A DNA stretch of 64,000 bases from a bacterium (GTDB lineage: Bacteria; Patescibacteriota; Saccharimonadia; Saccharimonadales; UBA4665). This document shows, in pieces, positions 23,682-33,542 of the stretch. The first letter of the stretch is position 1, and each line of letters begins with the position of its first letter. The position numbers were made by a program, and so were the translations under genes. The DNA lies in assembly GCA_021777375.1 (NCBI GenBank), contig JAJYDV010000003.1:1-64000 (forward strand). The letters run 5' to 3'. A model generated the notes under the pieces. That model had not been told where the DNA came from, did no database searches, and saw only the letters and a list, made by a program, of their open reading frames with translations.

Positions 23682-25202
23682 CTAGCTTAGCAGACTCGGT
23701 CGGTTACTAAGAAAGCCACGCACGCTATTTGCCTTTCTAGGTCCAAGCACGCTAGCTAGTTCAGTTTCAGGAGCTTCGGATATTGCTTTTAGAGAACCGA
23801 AATGACGGAGCAGCTTTTTGGCGCTAGACGGACCGATACCCGGAATGGCCTCAAGCGTCGAACCGCTAACTCGTTTGAGCTTTAGGCTCGAGTGGTAGCT
23901 AACTGCGAAACGGTGACTTTCGTCACGTACTCTTTGGAGTAATTTAGTAATGTTGCCACTGTGGGGCAAACTAAGCAGCACGAACTGACCAGACTCGACA
24001 GCGTGTCCATGCAATTCTTTAGCTAGCTTGAAGTTTAACTTTACATGGCTACGAATAGTATCGATGACAATTTGTTCTTCGCGTTTGGCGAGACCGATAA
24101 AAGCTACTTCACTTCCGGTTCCAGCCTCATCTCGAGCATCTAAAGCCGCTTCAAGTTGCCCCTTGCCGCCATCAATTAGAACTAGATCCGGCACTCCCCA
24201 ACTAGATAGGTTTTTATGGCTGAAGCGGCGCAGAATAGTTTCGTGCATGTTATAAAAGTCATTATTAATATCGTAGTTAGTCTTAAATTTGCGGTAACTG
24301 GTCTTATTACTGACACCGTTCGTAAACACTACCATCGACGCAACAACATCCGTTCCCTGCATATGGCTAATATCGTAACCCTCAATGCGGCGTGGATAGG
24401 CCTTTAGATTCAGCAGTTCCATGAGCTCGTTTAGGGCCTGGTCTTTACTGATATCTAGGAATTCCTTGTCTAGAAATACTATTTGTTGGCTGAGACGTTT
24501 TAGGCTCTCAATTTGGTCGCGCTTGCAGGCTGCTTGCTCAAAGTCATGCTTAGCGGCCGCCTGCTTCATTTCGCGCTCCAGCTCGAGCACTAAGGTTGCC
24601 CTTTTACCGCTAATATAGTCCATTAAGCGCCTTAGGTTAGTACGGTAATCACTGAGTGAAGTGCGACCCTCTTCAAGCCCCGGATCAAGTCCTAGATGAT
24701 AGCTTAGAGTTGCTCGCTTTTGGTTCGGCTGACGTTTAGTGGCATATGGGAATATCCGTCGCAGCAATTTTAAAGCTTGGCGAATCGTGGCGATTGAAGT
24801 GTAAGGACCGAAATAGCGGGCTCCATCGTCAAGGGGACGGCGGGTAAAACTTACAGTCGGGTAGTCACTATCGTAATCTATCCGGACGTAGACCAAAGAT
24901 TTATCATCTCGAAGTAAAATATTGTACCGTGGCAGATAGCGCCTGATCTGCTCAGCTTCAAGAAACAAGGCGTCCAGTTCATTGTCTACAACCATCCATT
25001 CAAGGTCTGCAATTTCCCTAATCAGCGCCTCGGTTTTTGGATCCCGGTAGCGGCTCTTTTGGAAATACTGGCGCACCCGGTTTTTGAGTACCGAAGCTTT
25101 GCCGATATATATAATTTCGCCATTTTTATCTCGATAGAAATAAACTCCCGGACTGGAAGGGAGAGTTGACAATTTCTGGGCTAACTTTTCGCTCAACATC
25201 AT
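23682..25202 (-). CDS. uvrC: UvrABC system subunit C (excinuclease)
   Basis: A 506-residue nuclease making both incisions in nucleotide excision repair. It has an N-terminal GIY-YIG domain (SSPGVYFYRDKNGEIIYIGKA), a UVR motif for UvrB binding (about 205-240), the RNase H-like domain with 'LVLIDGGKGQLEAA' and 'GLAKREEQI', and a C-terminal helix-hairpin-helix (LEAIPGIGPSSAKKLL). It is about 100 residues shorter than E. coli UvrC. UvrA is encoded 2.3 kb away; UvrB is not in the window. Confidence 0.95.
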   Translation of the reverse strand: MMLSEKLAQKLSTLPSSPGVYFYRDKNGEIIYIGKASVLKNRVRQYFQKSRYRDPKTEALIREIADLEWMVVDNELDALFLEAEQIRRYLPRYNILLRDDKSLVYVRIDYDSDYPTVSFTRRPLDDGARYFGPYTSIATIRQALKLLRRIFPYATKRQPNQKRATLSYHLGLDPGLEEGRTSLSDYRTNLRRLMDYISGKRATLVLELEREMKQAAAKHDFEQAACKRDQIESLKRLSQQIVFLDKEFLDISKDQALNELMELLNLKAYPRRIEGYDISHMQGTDVVASMVVFTNGVSNKTSYRKFKTNYDINNDFYNMHETILRRFSHKNLSSWGVPDLVLIDGGKGQLEAALDARDEAGTGSEVAFIGLAKREEQIVIDTIRSHVKLNFKLAKELHGHAVESGQFVLLSLPHSGNITKLLQRVRDESHRFAVSYHSSLKLKRVSGSTLEAIPGIGPSSAKKLLRHFGSLKAISEAPETELASVLGPRKANSVRGFLSNRPSLLS

Positions 25203-25245
25203 ACTAAGAGGTATTGTACTTCACAATAGCTGCAATATAGATTTT

Positions 25246-26670
25246 CTAGCGAAAGACTAAGAAAAGAATCAGACCAATTAACAAACTAATAACTATTCCC
25301 AAAATAACATTGGCTAGCGACGAATCCGATGTCTTCGTAGCAGTATTTATTACTAACGAATGGGTACTTAATGGGGCAGCAAGCGGGCGGTCTGAACGAT
25401 GCTGTTCGTTAGTCGAATCCAGTACTTGTTTAAGCAGTTCATCACTAGCTATGCGGGAACTCGGAGACTGGTTACGGAGGCGCGGGTCACGTTCAAAATA
25501 GTTTTGACGGTCTAAAATCTCGCGCCGTAATTGAGGTAAGATATCTTTACCCTTATAGTGTGCCTCCAGCAAACGCCTAAGAGCGTTTTCATCAAACAAA
25601 CTGTTTTCAAACATGTGCTTAAGTGACGCACCGCCAACTCGGACATCGTTACTTAAATCTAGCAGCTCATTCCGGCGTAGGCTTTTAATCTGCTCAGGAT
25701 TGGAGATTGCTCGCACTTCGCGCAGCTCTGTAACTGGCCGTTCTTTACCAACCAGGACTTTCCCGATATGCCCGGCATGTTCCGGCTTAATAATACCCGG
25801 CAGGTTTTCGCTGCGGTTCGGAAGAGTTTGCTCATAAGGGATTTCGAAGACTGGAGTCTTATTTATAGTTTCTTTCTGCTTGCTCAAATGCTGCAGTGCC
25901 ACTTCTTGACCCGTTAGCTTAGCCTCTAAGCCTGACACCTCCCTCTCGATCTGCCTTTCTTGAACCGCTACCTTATTAATGTGAACCTTCTTTGCAGAAT
26001 TGGGATGATGACGGTTAAAGATGTCTGCTGCTAACCGGGTGGCTATTTTTGAATGATTTTTTTTATCTGATTTCACTTCTTTTTTTGGCATTGATCTGAA
26101 TAAGTCGGAAGCCAAATTAGCTTTAGCCCGAGTCTGACTAATGTCTGTTGGCGATGCGCTTTCTTGAAGTCTCACGGGGTGGCTCTTACGAACAGGAGAC
26201 GGCTGTTCAATATTCCCGTCATCTAGCTGGTGCGCTATTTTAGTGGCCTCGATTGCAGTTTCTGGTTCGACGCCACTAACAACCAACCCCAAAAATTCAG
26301 TTACCGGAGGTAGTGGCGATTCCTCAGTTACCGGATTTTTTAAATGCTCCTCTGCGATAGCCTGGTTGATGCTACTGACTTCTTCCGGGCTCAGCGGTAC
26401 TTCAGGGTTTCCGTTTACGTCCGCTTCTGGCGAATGTTCAGACTCTGGGATCAATGTTTCGGGCTCAGCTTGATCGAATGACTCTTTATCTATGAGCAAG
26501 GATAAGGCAATATCCAGACCGACTTTTTCTTTCGGCCGATCCTCATTAGTCTCTTCTAATAATATGATTTCAGCTAGTGAAAGTGTTTTTTTCTTGGTCT
26601 TATTCTCTTCGTCGTCGCTCGACTCGTCATCATCTTCTTCGGGTTTAGGAAATGTCAGGTTTTCTTCCAT
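25246..26670 (-). CDS. large C-terminally anchored protein, unknown function
   Basis: A 474-residue protein. It starts acidic (EEDDDESSDDEENKTKKK), continues as a long Glu/Pro/Lys-rich, probably disordered and coiled region, has a more ordered stretch around 300-420 ('SLKHMFENSLFDENALRRLLEAHYKGKDILPQLRREILDRQ'), and ends with a single membrane helix (VILGIVISLLIGLILFLVF) at the very C-terminus. This predicts a cytosolic protein held at the membrane. No family recognised; another tail-anchored acidic protein is encoded at 58282-58968. Confidence 0.75.
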   Translation of the reverse strand: MEENLTFPKPEEDDDESSDDEENKTKKKTLSLAEIILLEETNEDRPKEKVGLDIALSLLIDKESFDQAEPETLIPESEHSPEADVNGNPEVPLSPEEVSSINQAIAEEHLKNPVTEESPLPPVTEFLGLVVSGVEPETAIEATKIAHQLDDGNIEQPSPVRKSHPVRLQESASPTDISQTRAKANLASDLFRSMPKKEVKSDKKNHSKIATRLAADIFNRHHPNSAKKVHINKVAVQERQIEREVSGLEAKLTGQEVALQHLSKQKETINKTPVFEIPYEQTLPNRSENLPGIIKPEHAGHIGKVLVGKERPVTELREVRAISNPEQIKSLRRNELLDLSNDVRVGGASLKHMFENSLFDENALRRLLEAHYKGKDILPQLRREILDRQNYFERDPRLRNQSPSSRIASDELLKQVLDSTNEQHRSDRPLAAPLSTHSLVINTATKTSDSSLANVILGIVISLLIGLILFLVFR

Positions 26671-26757
26671 GGCAAAATAAAACTTAAATAATTATCTACT
26701 CTCTAACCTACTTAAAAGTATATATCTCTTGTCTATTAGAGAAAGCTTGCTAACTTG

Positions 26758-27474
26758 CTAGGATTCAGTTTTTTCAGAACCACTGCTCGCAGATTCCGAC
26801 GAGACTTCTCCGATGGTTTCGCCGCTCTCGGCAGTTTCAGCTTCTTCAGCCGGAACAGTTTCTTCGGCGCTACCGCCGGCAGATTCGTTAGCCGCGGCTA
26901 GAGCGCTAGGTTCGTAAACAGTAGCGACTGCGTGGTTAGCTTCAGTCTTAAGAACTACATTCGGCGGCAAAATTAAATCAGCAACCGAAATCTGGTCACC
27001 AATATCTACTAGTTGCTCGGCATCAAAGTAAATAACTTCCGGTAAATCTTTAGGCAGTGCCTCGACAGTTACTAATTCAAGGTTGTTTAAGACAATCAGG
27101 CCCGCTCGCTCGGCCGGCGTGGCTTCGTTGCCTTCATTAAACTTTGGCTCAATCGGGATTTCAGCTTCAACCTTTTGGTCTGCGGCAACAGCGTTAAAAA
27201 CTACATGATTAAGGAGGTGTTTGCGTGGCTCGAACTCTACACTTTTAATCATCGCCGTATAGGTTTTACCGCCGGCACTCAAAATAAGTGGGTGGTGCTT
27301 ACCAGCCTGTCGGTAAGCTTTAAGTAAGTTCACAGTATCCCCTTCCACGATAATCGATGGTTGCCCGTGGTCATGAATTACAGCCGGAGTTTTTCCGTCT
27401 TTACGCAAATGCTTAACGGCTTTACCGGTTATACTGCGCGGTTCTAAAGTCAAATTAATTACATCTTGAGCCAT
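26758..27474 (-). CDS. rplY: 50S ribosomal protein L25 / general stress protein CTC
   Basis: A 238-residue long-form L25 (TL5/CTC type) that binds 5S rRNA. The N-terminal L25 domain (residues 4-95) carries 'GKAVKHLRKDGKTPAVIH'. The C-terminal beta domain follows (about 100-185), then an acidic Ala/Glu/Ser-rich tail of about 45 residues that is probably disordered. Confidence 0.92.
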   Translation of the reverse strand: MAQDVINLTLEPRSITGKAVKHLRKDGKTPAVIHDHGQPSIIVEGDTVNLLKAYRQAGKHHPLILSAGGKTYTAMIKSVEFEPRKHLLNHVVFNAVAADQKVEAEIPIEPKFNEGNEATPAERAGLIVLNNLELVTVEALPKDLPEVIYFDAEQLVDIGDQISVADLILPPNVVLKTEANHAVATVYEPSALAAANESAGGSAEETVPAEEAETAESGETIGEVSSESASSGSEKTES

Positions 27475-27531
27475 ACTGAGCTTATCATCCCCTGTCTAGT
27501 GTTTAGATCTACTTGATTACATTTTACCAGA

Positions 27532-30345
27532 TTACTTAAGAATATGCTTTAAGAATTGGCCGGTATAGCTAGTTTTGTTGTTAGCTACGGCTTCCGGAGT
27601 GCCGCTAGCAACAATCGTTCCGCCGCCATCACCACCTTCAGGACCCATGTCAATAAGGTAATCGGCGTTCTTTATGACATCCAGATTGTGCTCAATAACA
27701 ATCATACTATTGCCGGCATCAACTAAGGCATGCAACATCTTGAGTAGTTTCTCGACATCGGCGATATGTAGTCCGGTAGTCGGTTCATCAAGGATGTATA
27801 GCGTCCGACCCGTTGGTCGCCGACTAAGTTCGCTGGATAGCTTAATCCGTTGGGCTTCACCACCGGACAAAGTCGTTGCCGGCTGACCGAGTGTTATGTA
27901 ACCCAGCCCCACGTCAACTAAAGTTTGCAATTTACGGCTGATGGAAGGAATATTGGCAAAGAATTCCAAGGCGCTCTCGCAAGTCATGGCTAAAACATCG
28001 CTGATATTCTTTCCCTTGTAATGGATCTCCAGAGCTTCATGGTTGTATCTCTTACCGTGGCATACTTCACAGGGCACATAAACATCCGGTAGAAAATGCA
28101 TTTCAATCTTAATAATTCCGTCTCCGCGGCAGTTTTCACAACGTCCGCCACGCACATTAAAACTGAAACGTCCGGCCGAATAGCCACGCAGTTTAGCTTC
28201 AGGTAAAGAAGCAAACAGTTCGCGAATTGGAGTGAATAATCCGATGTAGGTAGCTGGGTTGGAGCGAGGTGTGCGGCCAATCGGGCTTTGGTCAATAATA
28301 ATCGCCTTGTCCAGCTGCTTAATGCCCTCAATGTCGTCATGCCGTCCGGGCGTAGTACTGGCCCGATTGAGCCGAGCTAGCAATTCTTTAGCTAGGATGT
28401 CGTTAATTAGACTGGATTTACCCGAACCGCTGACACCGCTGACTACCACTAAACTACCCAGAGGAATTAACACGTTAAGGTTCTTAAGATTGTTTTCGCG
28501 GGCACCTTTAATTTGCAGTTGTTTGCCATTCCCTTGGCGCCTAATTTTAGGAACTGGTATTTCAAGTTTGCCGGAAAGGTATTTGGCGGTGATACCGCGT
28601 TGCTGCTTAATTACCTGTTCCGGCGTGCCAGCGGCTACTACTTCCCCGCCGTGAATACCGGCTCCTGGTCCAATGTCCAGCAACCAGTCAGCGCTACGAA
28701 TAGTTTCTTCGTCATGCTCTACTACCAATACCGAGTTGCCCAAATCTCGGAGACGCTTTAAGGTTTCTATTAAACGGGCGTTGTCTCTTTGGTGCAAACC
28801 AATGCTCGGTTCATCTAGCACGTAAAGCACGCCGCTTAAACCTGAGCCGATTTGAGTAGCCAGACGGATTCTTTGAGCCTCGCCTCCAGATAAAGTTACG
28901 GCACTGCGCAGCAGGGTTAAGTAGTCTAGACCAACGTCAATTAAGAACTTCAGTCTTGCAGTAATCTCTTTAATTACCAGCCGGGCAATACGAGCTTCGG
29001 TGGGATTTAGCTTTAGTTGATCGACCCAGGCCGCAGCATCGGTTATAGACAGCTGACAGACATCCATAATTGAAGACTCATTAACCGTGATTGATAAGAC
29101 TTCGGGTTTTAAACGTAATCCATGGCACTTAAAGCATGGCCTTTCCTGCATAAATCGCTCAATGTCGCGACGAATAAAATCACTGTCCGTTTCGCGGTGT
29201 CGCCGCTCCAGATTAGGAATAACACCCTCATAAGTCGTCTCGAAGCTGCGTCCTGAAGCTAAACGGATCCGGTAAGTTTGTTCGCCGGTTCCGTACAAGA
29301 TCAGGTTCAGCTGTTCTTGGGTTAGTTCACCGGTCGGTTGGTGCAGTGAGAAATGATAAGCCTCGGCCACGGCAGTTAGTTTCTTCATGTACCAGTTGTC
29401 GACATTAATCCGGTTGTAAGGACGAATCGCCCCTTCGGCAATCGTTAAACGACCATTAGGTATTACTAGGTCAGGGTCAACCTCAAGCCGTGAACCAATG
29501 CCCGTACAAACCGGACAGGCACCGTGGGGGCTGTTGAAACTGAAAGTTCGTGGTTCGAGCTCGGGAATCACTACTTCCGGATGGTTCGGACAAGCATAGC
29601 GCAGACTGTAAGTTAAAAGTTCGCTGGAGTCGGCGTCCAATATATAGACATTACCCTCGGTCTGGTCCAGCGCCTGCTCGACACTCTGAACTAGACGGCC
29701 CCGGCTATCGGCGTCTAACGCCAGCCTATCGACTACTATTTCAATCTTATGACGCAGGTTTTTGTCGAGCGACGGAAATTCATCAAGAGCATATATCACT
29801 CCGTCAACTCTAGCCCGGGCGAAACCGGCGCGGCTATACTGCTCGGGAATATGCTCAAAAGCGCCTTTTTTATCTATTACAACTGGAGCCAAAACTATAA
29901 TCCGGCGCTCTTTAAAGCGTGTGATAATTTGTTCCAATATTCCCTCGATTGTGCGGCGTTCGACCACTACGTTATCTATTGGGCAGTGCGGAATTCCAAT
30001 TCTGGCATAAAGTAATCTTAAATAGTCATAAATTTCGGTGACGGTAGCAACTGTTGAACGCGGATTGCGGCTAGTCGATTTCTGATCAATCGAAATTGCC
30101 GGACTTAAGCCATCAATCTGATCAATGTCCGGTTTTTCCATTAAACCCAAGAATTGCCGAGCGTAAGAGCTCAGGCTTTCAACGTAACGACGCTGGCCTT
30201 CGGCGTAAATAGTATCAAAAGCCAGAGAGGACTTGCCGGAACCAGAAAGACCGGTAATTACAACCAGTTTGTTGCGCGGGATATCCACACTCAAATTCTT
30301 AAGATTATGTTCCCGTGCTCCTTGAACTGAGATTACATCGGCCAT
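27532..30345 (-). CDS. uvrA: UvrABC system subunit A
   Basis: A 937-residue damage-recognition ATPase with two ABC cassettes. It has Walker A 'GLSGSGKSS' near residue 32, a first zinc module (CPNHPEV... CPVC), an [12 protein letters not shown] signature near 490, a second Walker A 'GVSGSGKSS' near 635, a second zinc module (CENC...CEVC), and a second [11 protein letters not shown] with DEPTTGLH. Full length and intact. The promoter at 30383-30411 gives a leader of about 35-40 nt without a clear Shine-Dalgarno. Confidence 0.97.
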   Translation of the reverse strand: MADVISVQGAREHNLKNLSVDIPRNKLVVITGLSGSGKSSLAFDTIYAEGQRRYVESLSSYARQFLGLMEKPDIDQIDGLSPAISIDQKSTSRNPRSTVATVTEIYDYLRLLYARIGIPHCPIDNVVVERRTIEGILEQIITRFKERRIIVLAPVVIDKKGAFEHIPEQYSRAGFARARVDGVIYALDEFPSLDKNLRHKIEIVVDRLALDADSRGRLVQSVEQALDQTEGNVYILDADSSELLTYSLRYACPNHPEVVIPELEPRTFSFNSPHGACPVCTGIGSRLEVDPDLVIPNGRLTIAEGAIRPYNRINVDNWYMKKLTAVAEAYHFSLHQPTGELTQEQLNLILYGTGEQTYRIRLASGRSFETTYEGVIPNLERRHRETDSDFIRRDIERFMQERPCFKCHGLRLKPEVLSITVNESSIMDVCQLSITDAAAWVDQLKLNPTEARIARLVIKEITARLKFLIDVGLDYLTLLRSAVTLSGGEAQRIRLATQIGSGLSGVLYVLDEPSIGLHQRDNARLIETLKRLRDLGNSVLVVEHDEETIRSADWLLDIGPGAGIHGGEVVAAGTPEQVIKQQRGITAKYLSGKLEIPVPKIRRQGNGKQLQIKGARENNLKNLNVLIPLGSLVVVSGVSGSGKSSLINDILAKELLARLNRASTTPGRHDDIEGIKQLDKAIIIDQSPIGRTPRSNPATYIGLFTPIRELFASLPEAKLRGYSAGRFSFNVRGGRCENCRGDGIIKIEMHFLPDVYVPCEVCHGKRYNHEALEIHYKGKNISDVLAMTCESALEFFANIPSISRKLQTLVDVGLGYITLGQPATTLSGGEAQRIKLSSELSRRPTGRTLYILDEPTTGLHIADVEKLLKMLHALVDAGNSMIVIEHNLDVIKNADYLIDMGPEGGDGGGTIVASGTPEAVANNKTSYTGQFLKHILK

Positions 30346-30382
30346 CAGAAATTAACCATTCGCTTAATTGACAAAGTAAACA

Positions 30383-30411
30383 ATTATACCTAATTTTATC
30401 GCTTTTGACCA
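30383..30411 (-). promoter_or_regulatory. uvrA promoter
   Basis: Minus strand: TGGTCA, 17 nt, TATAAT. No LexA-type box is obvious. It is divergent from the promoter at 30451-30479. Confidence 0.6.
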
Positions 30412-30450
30412 CTGTCTAACTAATCACTGCAGCTATTACTTAAACACTTA

Positions 30451-30479
30451 TTGACCTAATAGCAATTTAGTGGTATTAT
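30451..30479 (+). promoter_or_regulatory. strong plus-strand promoter before the 30525 ORF
   Basis: TTGACC, 17 nt spacer, TATTAT. Near consensus, and it points at the small plus-strand ORF at 30525. Confidence 0.65.
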
Positions 30480-30524
30480 TTGCGCTCATCAGTTTGTAAG
30501 AGACTTTCTTAGACAACTAATGAT

Positions 30525-30848
30525 ATGAATCAATTAATTAATTTGGGATTAGTGATTGGCACAAAGCTCGGCTTTATCTGGTGGTCCCTGATTTCAATCG
30601 GAATAATTTCTCTAATTAGCTTCAGGCGCTTACGCCAGCAACTACATAAACTCGTTCAAAATAGCCAGCTTTTAATTTGGAGCATCCAAAATACTAGGCA
30701 CAGTGCAGGATCAATCTACTTCTTCCGCCACATAGTCAGTGGGAATCAGGGACTCCCCGTACAACTTGAGATCTTCGAGCAGAACTTGACTTCGCGAATC
30801 CGTTCGTTCCTGAACCAAATCGGCAATTTGTTTAAAATAAAGCGCTAG
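30525..30848 (+). CDS. small membrane protein, uncertain
   Basis: A 107-residue plus-strand ORF. Residues 10-33 form a hydrophobic helix (GTKLGFIWWSLISIGIISLISF), followed by a basic, helical tail. The last 46 codons overlap the 3' end of the exonuclease gene on the other strand, so the C-terminal part may be a shadow. A near-consensus promoter stands 46 nt upstream of the ATG, which is the main evidence. No clear ribosome binding site. It could instead be a non-coding transcript convergent with sbcB. Confidence 0.45.
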   Translation: MNQLINLGLVIGTKLGFIWWSLISIGIISLISFRRLRQQLHKLVQNSQLLIWSIQNTRHSAGSIYFFRHIVSGNQGLPVQLEIFEQNLTSRIRSFLNQIGNLFKIKR

Positions 30849-32195
30849 TCGGCTGTTGCCATTACCGTCAAGCAAATGCCTCTTTAGATATTTATCCCAG
30901 CCGGTGCGTTCACTTTCACTTAGCTCACGCTTATAATTACGGCCTAAATAAAAACTGCACAGTTGAGTCAGTCTTGGGTCACTAAACCTATCTCTAAGTG
31001 CACGCACCCTGCTCGCCGATTCACCGTCTGTATGCAGTTCCTGTACTAATTTACGGTCATGGTCATTATAAAAGCCATCATATAACCGTGTGTCTAAGGC
31101 AATCTTGCGTTTTTGTTGACGTACGTTTTGCTCTTGATTCAATATCTCTAGAGCCTTATTTAAGCGTACTCCAAACTCTGTGACATCAGCATTTTTGATA
31201 GTTTCAAAGTGCTGGTCAATATCTCTTAGATTAAGACTTAATCGTTTAAGGGCGTCAGGATCGGAACGAATAATATTTTGCGGAGCGATTGCCGGACAGC
31301 GATTTAACTTAACGGTCTTAACCGGCAATAGAGGATTTTCTTCCAGATTACGATCAAACGTAAAGCGCCAGCTATCGGCTAGCTGCTCGGAACTGAGATT
31401 TAGCCATGGCGTGGGATCGAAGCGTAAATCATAGACCAGGAAGCTATTTGCGTTAGATGAATTACTCGCAATCTTGACTGCTAGAGTGGTATGTAAATTA
31501 GTTGAAGGATAGCGCCTGGAGGTATAGATAAATGGTTGGTTGTTATTGATTAACTTGGCGGCGTTTTCCTTTATGCGCATTGAGAATAAATAGTTGAAAA
31601 GTTTGGGCTGTCGAAGTTTTATCAGACGCGCCAGATCAATTGTCGCCTCTACGTCTGATAGAGCGTCGTGAGCCTTAACCTGGTTTAAGTTGTTGGCTTG
31701 GGCAAGACTCTCGAGCCGATTAGTCGGTTTAGAACTACTATCTAAGGGCCAGTTAATTCCCTCCGGTCGGAGCGCCCTGGTCATCCGCACCACATCTAGA
31801 ATATCCCAACGTGAACGAGCTTTTTCCCAAGTCCAGGCATAAGGATCATATAAATTACGGAAGTTTAAAAAGCGCATGAATTCGTCATCAAAACGGATAT
31901 TGTTATAGCCCACGAAAGTGGTGTTTTCAGTCACAATCGAGGCATAGAACTCGTGAAGAAACTCAGCTTCCGTTAAGCCTTCGAGTATTGTCTGTTGCGG
32001 GGCGATACCGTGAATCAAAATGGCCTGCGGATCAGGTAATACATCTTCATTAAGTTGAATTAAGAAGTTAAACGGTTCACCGACTTTATTGAGCTCCTGA
32101 TCAACGCGCTGACCGGCAAATTGCATAATCCGGTCAGTATCAGGGTGAATTCCCGAGGTTTCAAGATCGTAAAAGAAAAGTGTTGGTTGGGCCAT
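30711..32195 (-). CDS. sbcB: exodeoxyribonuclease I (SbcB-like)
   Basis: A 494-residue 3'-5' single-strand DNA exonuclease of the DEDDh family. ExoI is 'FFYDLETSG' (Asp/Glu), ExoII is 'FVGYNNIRFDDEFMRF', and ExoIII is 'VKAHDALSDVEATIDLA' with the catalytic His-Asp. The SH3-like and C-terminal helical domains of E. coli exonuclease I follow (DRKLVQELH.., Y.GRNYK..LS..E...W). Length matches the family. It is 2 bp after obgE. Confidence 0.92.
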   Translation of the reverse strand: MAQPTLFFYDLETSGIHPDTDRIMQFAGQRVDQELNKVGEPFNFLIQLNEDVLPDPQAILIHGIAPQQTILEGLTEAEFLHEFYASIVTENTTFVGYNNIRFDDEFMRFLNFRNLYDPYAWTWEKARSRWDILDVVRMTRALRPEGINWPLDSSSKPTNRLESLAQANNLNQVKAHDALSDVEATIDLARLIKLRQPKLFNYLFSMRIKENAAKLINNNQPFIYTSRRYPSTNLHTTLAVKIASNSSNANSFLVYDLRFDPTPWLNLSSEQLADSWRFTFDRNLEENPLLPVKTVKLNRCPAIAPQNIIRSDPDALKRLSLNLRDIDQHFETIKNADVTEFGVRLNKALEILNQEQNVRQQKRKIALDTRLYDGFYNDHDRKLVQELHTDGESASRVRALRDRFSDPRLTQLCSFYLGRNYKRELSESERTGWDKYLKRHLLDGNGNSRLALYFKQIADLVQERTDSRSQVLLEDLKLYGESLIPTDYVAEEVD

Positions 32196-32197
32196 AA

Positions 32198-33475
32198 TTA
32201 GTAGATAATCTCGCCCTTACCGGCAATATCTATCTTGTCTCCCGGTTTGATGCCCTGCTTCACTAAAGCCCTGAGCACACCGAGCTTACGCAAGATATCC
32301 AGAAGCCTTGCGACTGCCTGTTCGTTATTAAAGTCCGTCCGCAGAGCAAAGCGCTCAATCTGGGTACCGCTAATTAGGTACTTATTGGTAGCCGGATTCG
32401 TAATTTCCCAGCGGCTCTTGCTGGACGGAAGATGATATTCAAATAATTCCGGCTCACTTGGTTGGAGTTGTTTAGCAGTCGCCTTGTCTTTAGCGGCTTT
32501 GGCAGCAAACACTAGATCCCTTAATCCTTGGCCGCTCTTAGCAGAAATTAGAAATACCCGTGTTGACTTTGACTTAAGTACGCTTTTTAGACTGGCAACT
32601 AAATCGTCAGTTATTTCATTATCTAAGCCTTCGACTTTATTAATGGCTACGATTTCGGGGCGTTTCGCTAGAGCCGGGTTGTAAGCCATTAGTTCACTTC
32701 GGACGGTCTGATAGGCCTGCGCCACGTCTTTAGCATAGGCATCAATCACATGAATGATTAATGAGGTTCGTTCAATGTGGCGCAAAAAATCATGTCCTAA
32801 ACCCTTCCCTTGGGCAGCACCTTCAATTAATCCAGGGATATCCGCAAACAGCAAGCTGCTCTTCTTGTCGATGTCGACTACTCCAACTGACGGGTTAAGT
32901 GTAGTAAACGGGTAGTCCGCTACTTTAGGATGGGCATGACTGATCGCGCCAAGCAAGGTCGACTTGCCAGCGTTAGGCAGCCCGACCAGTCCAACATCAG
33001 CTAACATCTTAAGCTCCAGATTTAATTGCCTAGATTGTCCGGGCTCTCCTTTTTCAGCAAAGTTTGGGGCTTGGCGGCGGGAACTCACGAAATGAGCATT
33101 ACCGAAGCCACCGCGTCCCCCAAGCGCTACTATCTCGCTCTGACCGTCTTCTACTAAATCGGCGATTAGAGTTCCGGCGTCATCTTTGGCTTCAGTGCCG
33201 ACCGGTACCTCAACCACTAAATCAGCTCCGCTTTTACCATGCTTTTTTCTACCTCCACCCGGTGCGCCATGTTCGGCGTGTAGTTGTTTTGTGAAGCGAA
33301 AAGTAGCTAGCGAGTCCTGGTTATAGCTAGCCCTTAGTATGACGTCGCCACCATCTCCTCCGTCACCGCCATCCGGGCCGCCACGAGATATAAACTTTTC
33401 ATGCCTAAAACTAACCCTGCCGTCGCCACCATTACCAGCTTCAACACTTATCGCCGCCTGATCAATAAAATTCAC
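32198..33475 (-). CDS. obgE: GTPase Obg/CgtA
   Basis: A 425-residue ribosome-associated GTPase. The glycine-rich OBG domain (residues 1-155: EAGNGGDGRVSFRHEKF...GGPDGGDGG) is followed by the G domain with G1 'GLPNAGKSTLL', G3 'DIPGLIEGA', G4 'NKVEG', and an OCT-type C-terminal domain (about 340-410). The start is a GTG with GAGG about 9 nt upstream. Confidence 0.95.
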   Translation of the reverse strand: MNFIDQAAISVEAGNGGDGRVSFRHEKFISRGGPDGGDGGDGGDVILRASYNQDSLATFRFTKQLHAEHGAPGGGRKKHGKSGADLVVEVPVGTEAKDDAGTLIADLVEDGQSEIVALGGRGGFGNAHFVSSRRQAPNFAEKGEPGQSRQLNLELKMLADVGLVGLPNAGKSTLLGAISHAHPKVADYPFTTLNPSVGVVDIDKKSSLLFADIPGLIEGAAQGKGLGHDFLRHIERTSLIIHVIDAYAKDVAQAYQTVRSELMAYNPALAKRPEIVAINKVEGLDNEITDDLVASLKSVLKSKSTRVFLISAKSGQGLRDLVFAAKAAKDKATAKQLQPSEPELFEYHLPSSKSRWEITNPATNKYLISGTQIERFALRTDFNNEQAVARLLDILRKLGVLRALVKQGIKPGDKIDIAGKGEIIY

Positions 33476-33542
33476 AATTCGTCCCTCAACTTAAACCTTT
33501 TGATTAGGAACGCTCTATTATGACCTAAGCTTAGTCGAATCA

